A stretch of DNA of 7,865 bases from Planctomycetota bacterium (GTDB lineage Bacteria; Planctomycetota; Phycisphaerae; WQYP01). Both the position numbers and the translations under genes were made by a program. Under the pieces are notes generated by a model that was given only the letters and a program-made list of their open reading frames with translations, did not search any database and was not told where the DNA came from. The stretch lies in contig JAJZCT010000138.1 of assembly GCA_021828925.1 (NCBI GenBank), positions 1 through 7,865 of the forward strand, read 5' to 3'. Positions 1 through 4,960 of the stretch are shown piece by piece (positions within the stretch are counted from its first letter, which is position 1; each line of letters opens with the position of its first letter).

Positions 1-122
1 GCCACCATTGCCGGGGCACCGATCATGCAGTCCGATCCGGCTATTACCAGCACTTTTCCAAAATCGCCTTTATGGGCCTCTGCTCGCCTGGGCGTCATAC
101 CGGGTAATTCGATTGTTTCCAT
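1..122 (-). CDS. nnrD: ADP/ATP-dependent NAD(P)H-hydrate dehydratase, N-terminal part
   Basis: This is the first 40 codons of a gene that runs off the left edge. The family dehydrates the damaged S-form of NADHX/NADPHX back to NAD(P)H in the cytoplasm, using ADP or ATP. The recognisable block is HKGDFGKVLVIAGS (about residues 17-30) followed by M-I-G-A-P-A-M. This matches the opening beta strand and glycine loop of the YjeF C-terminal, ribokinase-like domain. No N-terminal epimerase (NnrE) domain precedes it, so this is a stand-alone dehydratase or the start of one. The ATG at 122 is preceded by only a weak AGG about 12 bases upstream. A 7-1-7 inverted repeat (135-149) lies just before it. 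It shares the strand of the GH88 gene but is separated from it by 435 bases, so it probably has its own promoter or leader. The assignment rests on a short stretch, but that stretch is diagnostic. Confidence 0.82.
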   Translation of the reverse strand, partial: METIELPGMTPRRAEAHKGDFGKVLVIAGSDCMIGAPAMV

Positions 123-134
123 AAGAAATAGCCT

Positions 135-149
135 ATGAGAATTTCTCAT
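135..149. promoter_or_regulatory. Operator-like 7-1-7 inverted repeat upstream of nnrD
   Basis: ATGAGAA at 135-141 and TTCTCAT at 143-149 are perfect inverted copies around one central base. The repeat lies 13 bases before the nnrD start codon. In DNA it looks like a dimeric regulator site. In a minus-strand transcript it would fold into a hairpin immediately 5' of the weak AGG ribosome-binding bases. I do not recognise the motif as that of a named regulator. Confidence 0.35.
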
Positions 150-214
150 GATCGGCAAGTGCGCATACAAAAAACATCTCAACGGAGGTGCGTGACGCGT
201 TAGGCGGGGCGAAA

Positions 215-290
215 GCAGCCGCGAACGTGGCGGCGGAGGTCGCCCAGACCCCGTTCGCGAAAACGGCCGTGGGTTCCCACCCACGGCTGC
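215..290. other. GC-rich three-helix structured block
   Basis: Three sets of perfect complementary segments nest here. GCAGCC (215-220) pairs with GGCTGC (285-290) as an outer stem. CGCGAACG (220-227) pairs with CGTTCGCG (252-259), with GGCG/CGCC (232-235/241-244) inside it. GCCGTGGGT (266-274) pairs with ACCCACGGC (279-287) around a TCCC loop. Allowing for bases shared at the junction, this makes a three-way junction. It could act as RNA on either strand or as a DNA repeat. I do not recognise it as a known riboswitch, RNase P, SRP or tmRNA. The same DNA is open as a coding-like frame (188-322), so part of the symmetry may reflect codon content. Confidence 0.35.
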
Positions 291-406
291 ATGAGCGGGG
301 CGTTGTTGCCAAGGAATGTTAGTATCATCGCAGACCCACGTTCCGGCACGCCCGATCACGTTGATGAGCATTATGATAGATGGGGAATAGTCCCGCAATC
401 ACGCAG

Positions 407-436
407 TCCCGATTGGGATCGGGAGGAGCAATCCCA
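407..436. promoter_or_regulatory. Mutually exclusive hairpins around a ribosome binding site
   Basis: Hairpin A is TCCCGAT (407-413), loop TGGG, then ATCGGGA (418-424), which covers the start of the GGGAGGAG box. Hairpin B is TGGGAT (414-419), an 11-base loop carrying GGGAGGAG (421-428), then ATCCCA (431-436), whose last base is the A of the following ATG. A and B share 414-419 and cannot form together. In plus-strand RNA this could switch translation of the small frame at 436. The pairing is direct; the regulatory role is inference. Confidence 0.35.
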
Positions 437-564
437 TGGCCGTTGGAATCGCGTGCGACGGACGGTGCAGGATGGCAGAGGCGATTATTTTATCTGACAA
501 TGCTGCGGCAAATATCGTTTTCGGTTGTGCGTTGGATGCCGCCGATGACAGCCGGCTTTATTGA
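436..564 (+). CDS. Possible small protein of 42 residues, unrecognised
   Basis: This is a short frame starting with ATG and ending in TGA. It has an excellent ribosome binding site: AGGAG at 424-428, seven bases before the start. The product begins MAVGIACDGRCRMAEAI and continues with an alanine-rich segment (NAAANIVFG), two more hydrophobic patches and an acidic end (DAADD then SRLY). It has three Cys (7, 11, 31), two of them in a C-x3-C spacing. There is no signal peptide and no clear membrane helix. Its last seven bases overlap the 3' end of the GH88 gene on the other strand, so the two are convergent. I do not recognise the family. The opposite strand is also open in the GH88 frame beyond that gene's stop, so the open frame could be chance or a gene remnant. 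The ribosome binding site is the main support. Confidence 0.3.
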   Translation: MAVGIACDGRCRMAEAIILSDNAAANIVFGCALDAADDSRLY

Positions 565-1988
565 TCAAAAAAGTGATAATACTTCCCTTTTTTCAGGTTC
601 TGCAGCAGCAGCGCGAGTTCCACCGCGTGATAATCCCCCCACAGACTGCTTTCACCGCACGGAATTTTACGCCCCGGCGGGATATAATCCCAGCCATTGG
701 GCCGGTGATAAATCGAATGCAGAATCAATCCCTGATGGTCCGGTGAAGTACTTAAGTATGGCTCGGAAAAAAGCGTTTTTGCAATGCGCATGCCACATGT
801 CAGGTAATCCGATCCCGCACCGGGCTTACGGGAATCCAGAAATCGACCAAGACGGATAAAACCCTGCCCGGCAATGGCCGCGGCGCTTGAATCAATGGGT
901 TCATGGTCGTTGTATGGATCGGAAGCTGTGCTGCGGTATTGCACAGGCCGGGGTAGATGCGGCGCGCCGGAGTCCCAGTAAACCATTGCGTCCGTGAAAC
1001 TGTTCTGACGATACCATTGCGCGGTTACCAGTGCTGCGTTCAAGTAGGTATCCATAACCGTTTTTTTCAGATCAGACTGCAAAGGGTCCGCAAAGTGAGG
1101 GGCCAGACTCACCCAGTGCGCATCGGTGAGCGTGGCGAGAAATTCCAACTGCTCGGCGAATCCCAGCAGTATCCAGGCCAGCCCGCGGGTCCAGGTGGAA
1201 AACGGGCTGAACCCCTGCTGACTGCTCGGACAGCGAAATCGTCCGTCATTGATATTGAATATGGACTCATGCACCACGCGCCCCGGCTGGGTATCATAAA
1301 AGTCTCTGCCGGTACCGTAGAACACATTGTATTTTGCGGTGGTTAATCCGTGGTGAATACTGCGTGCCAGCAGGTTGATGGGCCGATCATTTTCGCCATA
1401 CAGTTCATGCTTGAGATTCCACGCCATCACCAAAGCCCGCAGGGAGCGGATTGTATCGCTGAACAGAGAATGTGGCCCGTTAAATGAATAAATATAGCCG
1501 GTATCACGCCGGGCGGGATTCTTTTCCGGTTCGGAAGCAATGGCCGTCCAACGAGCGGCCTGCACCGCCCCACTGGCTTTCAGCGCCATTTCAAGAAAGT
1601 TCAGATAATGTGCGTCATAAGGGATTTTTTTTATCAGCATCAGCCGGCGCAGATTTCCATACGTTGAAATATTGTTAAATCCGTGGTCATGCACGCCGAT
1701 GTTGGATACATGCCGGGCCATATGGCTGAGGATATGCTTCTCGGCAAGAATCGGGAGTTCATCATTACCGTTGCCGTCAAAAATCAGCAACGGAATGCCC
1801 AACAGGAAGCCCTCGGTCCAGAGGGTCCAGTTACGGGCCTGATATTTTCCTTGAATGGTAAAAACCGGTGCGCCATTTTCCGGCTTCCACGCCGCCAGTG
1901 TTGCCGCCGATTTTTGTGCGGCCAGTGCAAAGACTTTATCCAAATCAGCGGAATCGAGCGTTACCGGCCCGGAGGTTGTCATATTCAT
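558..1988 (-). CDS. Glycoside hydrolase family 88 (unsaturated glucuronyl hydrolase type)
   Basis: The product is about 476 residues and resembles enzymes that remove the 4,5-unsaturated uronic acid left at the non-reducing end of oligosaccharides by polysaccharide lyases. Hydration of the vinyl-ether bond opens the sugar. Both catalytic-type aspartates are visible: HDHGF near residue 101 (numbered from ATG 1988) and FSDTIRSLRAL near 178. Further (alpha/alpha)6-barrel landmarks are RVVHES near 239, FSTWTRGLAW near 264-272, YWDSGAP near 337, DSSAAAIAGQG near 367 and WGDYHAVELALL near 451. No signal peptide is visible, so action is probably cytoplasmic on imported sugars. Starts are ambiguous: TTG 2003 has an AAGG box and lies two bases from the pdhB stop, while ATG 1988 and ATG 1982 are more usual codons. 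I chose ATG 1988. The tight spacing suggests co-transcription with pdhAB, which is an odd partner. The exact substrate cannot be read from sequence. Confidence 0.85.
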   Translation of the reverse strand: MNMTTSGPVTLDSADLDKVFALAAQKSAATLAAWKPENGAPVFTIQGKYQARNWTLWTEGFLLGIPLLIFDGNGNDELPILAEKHILSHMARHVSNIGVHDHGFNNISTYGNLRRLMLIKKIPYDAHYLNFLEMALKASGAVQAARWTAIASEPEKNPARRDTGYIYSFNGPHSLFSDTIRSLRALVMAWNLKHELYGENDRPINLLARSIHHGLTTAKYNVFYGTGRDFYDTQPGRVVHESIFNINDGRFRCPSSQQGFSPFSTWTRGLAWILLGFAEQLEFLATLTDAHWVSLAPHFADPLQSDLKKTVMDTYLNAALVTAQWYRQNSFTDAMVYWDSGAPHLPRPVQYRSTASDPYNDHEPIDSSAAAIAGQGFIRLGRFLDSRKPGAGSDYLTCGMRIAKTLFSEPYLSTSPDHQGLILHSIYHRPNGWDYIPPGRKIPCGESSLWGDYHAVELALLLQNLKKGKYYHFFDQ

Positions 1989-2005
1989 CGGCGTCCCGTG
2001 CAATT

Positions 2006-2992
2006 TCAGCCTTGAAAATAAATGGCTTTCTTGATGGCATCGGCCACGCGATCCACCCCCGGCACCACATGCTGCAACAAGGGCTTGCTGTAAGGCATGG
2101 GGACATCCAGCGAGGCAACACGAACAACTGAATTATCGAGATAGTCGAAACAGTTTTCCTGCAACTGCGCGGCAATTTCCGACCCCACACCGCACTGCGG
2201 ATAACCTTCCTCCACCGTCACGCAATAGCCGGTCTTCTTAACCGAGGCCATAATGGCGGGCATATCCAGCGGCCGCAGCGTGCGCGGATCAACCACTTCC
2301 ACTTCAATGCCGTGTTCCTTGTGCAACTTTTCCGCGGCGGCCAGGGCCGTCAGGCAGCCATGCCCCCATGCCACAACCGTACAATCGGTACCTTCGCGCT
2401 TAATATCGGCTTGACCAAAAGGCAACAGATATTCTTCTTCCGGAACTTCTCCGCGCAGGCCATACATGGATTCATTTTCCAGGAAGATCACCGGATCATC
2501 ATCGCGAATCGCCGTTTTCAAAAGCCCCTTGGCGTCATACGAAGTTGTCGGACAGACCACTTTCAGGCCCGGAATGTGTGTGTAAAGCGCATCAACGGTC
2601 CAGGAATGCGTGGCACCAAGCTGCTGTCCCGGTCCGGATATGCCGCGGAAAACAATCGGCACTTTCAGTTGTCCGCCGGACATGTGCCGAACCTTCGGCG
2701 CATTGTTAACCACCTGGTCAAATGCGACAAGCGAAAAGGAAAAGGTCATAAATTCGATAATCGGCCGCATGCCCACCATTGCCGCGCCCACACCAAGTCC
2801 GGCGAAGCCGCACTCGGAAATCGGCGCGTCCACAACGCGCATCGGGCCGAATTTAGCCAGCATTCCCTGCGATACTTTATAAGCACCGTCGTATTCGGCT
2901 ACTTCTTCCCCAATTAAAAACACATCCGGATCGCGCTGCATTTCTTCGCACATGGCCTGATTGAGCGCTTCACGCATTTGAATTTCGGGCAT
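2006..2992 (-). CDS. pdhB: Pyruvate dehydrogenase E1 component, beta subunit
   Basis: This 328-residue protein has the usual length for the E1 beta chain. With PdhA it forms the thiamine-diphosphate-dependent E1 heterotetramer, which decarboxylates pyruvate and acetylates the E2 lipoyl group. Landmarks are GEEVAEYDGAYKVSQG (about 28-43), DAPISECGFAG with the cofactor-contacting Glu (about 55-65), EFMTFSFSL (about 80), GATHS (about 125), PGLKVVCPT (about 140), and the C-terminal domain with VEVVDPRTLRPLD and VTVEEGYPQCGVG. Start choice: ATG 2992 follows AAGGA about nine bases upstream and opens with MPEIQMREALNQAM, as in homologues. The frame extends to 3058, but those 22 residues are not family-like. 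It lies 95 bases after pdhA and directly before the GH88 gene. Branched-chain 2-oxo acid E1 beta is the main alternative, but the motifs fit pyruvate dehydrogenase better. Confidence 0.93.
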   Translation of the reverse strand: MPEIQMREALNQAMCEEMQRDPDVFLIGEEVAEYDGAYKVSQGMLAKFGPMRVVDAPISECGFAGLGVGAAMVGMRPIIEFMTFSFSLVAFDQVVNNAPKVRHMSGGQLKVPIVFRGISGPGQQLGATHSWTVDALYTHIPGLKVVCPTTSYDAKGLLKTAIRDDDPVIFLENESMYGLRGEVPEEEYLLPFGQADIKREGTDCTVVAWGHGCLTALAAAEKLHKEHGIEVEVVDPRTLRPLDMPAIMASVKKTGYCVTVEEGYPQCGVGSEIAAQLQENCFDYLDNSVVRVASLDVPMPYSKPLLQHVVPGVDRVADAIKKAIYFQG

Positions 2993-3087
2993 AACTGTTA
3001 TTCCTTCGTGTTGTTGAGTTTCAACTTCAATTAACCCACGCAGGTACGGCACACACACTTGGCACTACCGTACGCGTTCGCCAACGC
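2993..3087 (-). other. pdhA-pdhB spacer with two small hairpins
   Basis: Directly after the pdhA stop, GCGTT/AACGC (3074-3078 with 3083-3087) forms a five-bp hairpin with a four-base loop. Next to it GTACGG (3044-3049) pairs with CCGTAC (3068-3073). A third small repeat, GTTGA/TCAAC (3013-3017 with 3021-3025), lies before the pdhB ribosome binding site (AAGGA, about 3002-3006). There is no U-run, so these are more likely intra-operon processing or translation elements than terminators. Confidence 0.3.
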
Positions 3088-4104
3088 TCAGACCTGGTAT
3101 GCCCCATAGGGGTTGGCGTAAATATCCGACCACACCTCCGTGTTATCCGGATATGGATCCGCGTCGGCCTTCTCATGGGCCGCTTCCACCTGGGCATGGA
3201 TTTCATCACTGATCTGGGTTACTTTTTTATCGTCGAGAACGTGTGCGTCTTTGAGTTGTTTTTCGAGCCGACCGATGGGGTCGTGTTCCTGATATTGTGC
3301 CACTTCTTCTTTGGTTCGGTATTTCTGGGGGTCGGACATGCTGTGGCCGCGATAGCGATAGGTTTTGACATCCAGGAAAATGGATCCGTTACCCTTCCGG
3401 CAATATTCCGCCGCCGCCACCATCATCCGATACATTGCCACACAATCCATGCCGTCAACATCTTTGCCGGGAATACCGTAGGCATCACCTGTACGCAACT
3501 TCAGATCGGTAACGGCCGAGGCCCGGTGCAGGTGCGTACCCATACCGTAGCCATTGTTTTCCACCATGAAAATAATCGGCAGTTTAAAAAGTCCCGCCAG
3601 GTTCAGAGCCTCATGGAATGAACCTTGATTAATGGCTCCATCACCGAAATAGCACAGCACCACCCGGTCTTCCTTGCGGTACTTGGCCGCCCAACCCAGG
3701 CCCGTCGCCAGAGGAATGTGTGCCCCGACAATCGCATGGCCGCCGAAGAAATTCTTCTCGGTATCAAAAAAGTGCATTGACCCGCCCTTGCCGTGGGAGC
3801 AACCGGTCTTTTTCCCGTAGAGTTCGGCAAACAGCGGATGAATATCCATCCCGCGGGCAATGGCGTGGCCATGATCCCGATAGGCGGTAATAACGTAATC
3901 CGAAGGACGAACCGCCGCGATGCTGCCCACCGCAACCGCTTCCTGTCCGACGTACAAATGGCAGAAACCGCCGATTTTTTGCTGTTGGTACGATTGGGCA
4001 CAGCGCATTTCAAACGCCCGGATCAGCACCATCTGACGGTACCAATCCATCATTTGCGAGGGAGAGGGATCAATTTTCTGCTGCGGCTCAACCAAAGTTG
4101 TCAC
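3088..4104 (-). CDS. pdhA: Pyruvate dehydrogenase E1 component, alpha subunit
   Basis: The thiamine-diphosphate-binding chain of E1 is about 338 residues from the chosen start. The cofactor motif is intact: GDGAINQGSFHEALN (from about residue 154) through to VENNGYGMGT (NN at 183-184). Other family marks are YVGQEAVAVG (about 51), AYRDHGHAIARG (about 74), SHGKGGSMH (about 103), GGHAIVGAH (about 121) and the active-site loop YRYRGHSMSDPQKYR (about 249-263). Start: GTG 4104 has an AAGG box seven bases upstream and leads into TTLVEPQQ and the conserved MVLIRAFE region. The frame stays open to GTG 4236 and ATG 4224, but that extension is not family-like and overlaps a strong RNA stem (4208-4252). 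A candidate promoter lies upstream (4257-4285). The pdhB gene follows on the same strand. Confidence 0.92.
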   Translation of the reverse strand: MTTLVEPQQKIDPSPSQMMDWYRQMVLIRAFEMRCAQSYQQQKIGGFCHLYVGQEAVAVGSIAAVRPSDYVITAYRDHGHAIARGMDIHPLFAELYGKKTGCSHGKGGSMHFFDTEKNFFGGHAIVGAHIPLATGLGWAAKYRKEDRVVLCYFGDGAINQGSFHEALNLAGLFKLPIIFMVENNGYGMGTHLHRASAVTDLKLRTGDAYGIPGKDVDGMDCVAMYRMMVAAAEYCRKGNGSIFLDVKTYRYRGHSMSDPQKYRTKEEVAQYQEHDPIGRLEKQLKDAHVLDDKKVTQISDEIHAQVEAAHEKADADPYPDNTEVWSDIYANPYGAYQV

Positions 4105-4207
4105 TGACACACCTTTTCCATTCAAAGCCAAAATAAGCCCTCCACACGAAAAGCCCCGAAAACCGGCGCCTACGTGGAAAAGTAACGCCTCAAAATAACC
4201 TCGCATC

Positions 4208-4252
4208 CGCGTTGGAGTTGCCATTGCCTGAGGCACAAAGGCACTCCAAGCG
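4208..4252 (-). promoter_or_regulatory. Strong stem-loop at the 5' end of the pdhA leader
   Basis: In minus-strand RNA, CGC-TTGGAGT-GCC (4252-4240) pairs with GGC-A-ACTCCAA-C-GCG (4222-4208). This gives 13 pairs with two single-base bulges around a loop of about 17 bases. The stem begins where transcription from the adjacent promoter would start, roughly 100 bases before GTG 4104. Such 5' stems often stabilise mRNA. The alternative start ATG 4224 would sit at the edge of the loop, which argues against its use. Confidence 0.4.
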
Positions 4253-4256
4253 GTTT

Positions 4257-4285
4257 ATTTTAGTGAATCGCAGGGATTCCGCCAA
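4257..4285 (-). promoter_or_regulatory. Candidate sigma70 promoter for pdhAB
   Basis: On the minus strand TTGGCG (4285-4280) and TAAAAT (4262-4257) are separated by exactly 17 bases. They match the -35 consensus at four positions and the -10 consensus at five. The expected start is near 4250. The promoter lies between the queD stop and pdhA, so pdhAB need not depend on queD transcription. A small inverted repeat, AATCGC/GCGATT (4266-4271 with 4286-4291), overlaps it and might bind a regulator. Confidence 0.5.
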
Positions 4286-4301
4286 GCGATTTATTCCCAT
4301 A

Positions 4302-4697
4302 TCATGATTTTTCTTTTCCACGATAAATACATCGACTGGTACAGGTTTCGTGAACCGTAATTTGCGCCATTTGCGGCAGCCGGTCTTTCAAGCGTATCCA
4401 TATCCAGCGAGCGAGGTTCTCACTGGTGGGATTTTCCAGACCCGGAATGTCGTTAAGATAGCGGTGATCCAACTGATCCATCAACGGGGCAAAGGCCTGC
4501 TGCACGTCCGCAAAATCCATTAACCACCCCAATTCGGGATTTACCGGACCCGCAACATGCACTTCAATGCGAAAGGAGTGCCCATGCAAACGGGCACACT
4601 TATGATCAGCCGGTACGCGCGGCAGCCGATGAGCGGCCTCAAAACGGAACTCCTTCACCAGATCAATTTCAAAACTTTGGGACTTCTTCTTTTCCAT
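4302..4697 (-). CDS. queD: 6-carboxy-5,6,7,8-tetrahydropterin synthase (6-pyruvoyl tetrahydropterin synthase family)
   Basis: This 131-residue protein converts 7,8-dihydroneopterin triphosphate to 6-carboxytetrahydropterin, the first dedicated step to preQ0 and queuosine in tRNA. It is close to the E. coli QueD pattern. FEAAHRLP gives the first zinc His (23). DHKCARLHGH gives the catalytic Cys (34) and zinc His (38, 40). Next come DFADV (61-65), LDHRYLNDIPGLENPTSE with the Asp-His pair (77-78), and VHETCTSRCIYRG with the catalytic-pocket Glu (117). All key residues are present. ATG 4697 is the only reasonable start; it has no strong ribosome binding site. The N-terminus carries a short extra lysine-rich stretch. 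The gene diverges from mscS across a 263-base gap with competing hairpins. No other queuosine genes (queC, queE, queF) are in view. Confidence 0.93.
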   Translation of the reverse strand: MEKKKSQSFEIDLVKEFRFEAAHRLPRVPADHKCARLHGHSFRIEVHVAGPVNPELGWLMDFADVQQAFAPLMDQLDHRYLNDIPGLENPTSENLARWIWIRLKDRLPQMAQITVHETCTSRCIYRGKEKS

Positions 4698-4960
4698 AAT
4701 CAGAGTTTACCGGAAAATGTCCGCAGGCCAAGCGCTGGAGTCTGTGAACCCTGCAGACCGGCGGACGCAGCCTCATGGCGTACCCGCACGCCCGCTTTTG
4801 CATGTGCACGGCGGGCGTCATACCGCCGTGGCGGACATCGGTTGCCCGAAATCCTCCAGAAAAAGGAAAATCGACAGGGTTGAATTTTCTCTCTAATCAT
4901 GGTAGAGCCTGTAAATGGAGAACCGGCAAAGATGTAATATTGCCAATATGAAGGTTTTAG
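4698..4960. other. Divergent intergenic region between queD and mscS
   Basis: No gene is supported in these 263 bases. Short open frames on both strands have no ribosome binding sites. The region holds the competing GC-rich hairpins at 4788-4830 and a 6-1-6 inverted repeat (ATATTG C CAATAT, 4937-4949) just before the mscS ribosome binding site AAGG (4951-4954). On the plus strand TTGAAT (4880-4885) and TAGAGC (4903-4908) have a 17-base spacer but match the consensus poorly. No promoter is called for either gene. Confidence 0.5.
4788..4830. promoter_or_regulatory. Pair of mutually exclusive GC-rich hairpins upstream of queD
   Basis: CACGGCGG (4807-4814) pairs perfectly with CCGCCGTG (4823-4830) around an eight-base loop. 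Alternatively, ACGCCCGC (4788-4795) pairs perfectly with GCGGGCGT (4811-4818). The two stems share 4811-4814 and exclude each other, as in an attenuator or switch. In queD mRNA this would be a 5' leader element about 90-130 bases before the start codon. There is no U-run following either stem on the minus strand. Confidence 0.35.

Larger units (their letters stand above)
123..557. other. 435-base gap between GH88 gene and nnrD with several inverted repeats
   Basis: No large gene is recognisable here. From left to right the gap holds an operator-like palindrome (135-149), a GC-rich structured block (215-290) embedded in a short coding-like frame (188-322), competing hairpins (407-436) and a possible small gene (436-564). 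A run of six A at 169-174 becomes a U-run in minus-strand transcripts, but no strong stem directly precedes it, so I do not call a terminator. No convincing sigma70 promoter for nnrD was found. TTGCCG (158-153) and TAGGCT (135-130) on the minus strand are 17 bases apart, but would start transcription almost at the ATG. Confidence 0.6.

Noticed and set aside
90..102. Exact 13-base match GGGCGTCATACCG shared with 4813-4825
   Set aside because: One 13-base match between two places is about what chance allows in a window of this size. One copy is nnrD coding sequence and the flanks do not match.
199..205. Integron attC core site (GTTAGGC)
   Set aside because: The seven bases fit GTTRRRY, but no matching RYYYAAC partner lies at a suitable distance and there is no cassette context.
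380..859. 159-codon plus-strand open frame
   Set aside because: It runs antisense through the 3' end of the well-supported GH88 gene, has no family resemblance and no good ribosome binding site.
2993..3058. N-terminal extension of PdhB to 3058
   Set aside because: ATG 2992 has a clear AAGGA box and gives the typical E1 beta N-terminus; the upstream residues are not family-like.
4105..4236. N-terminal extension of PdhA (382-residue version)
   Set aside because: The extra 44 residues do not resemble E1 alpha, the GTG 4236 and ATG 4224 starts lack good boxes, and the region overlaps a strong leader stem. GTG 4104 has a well-spaced AAGG.
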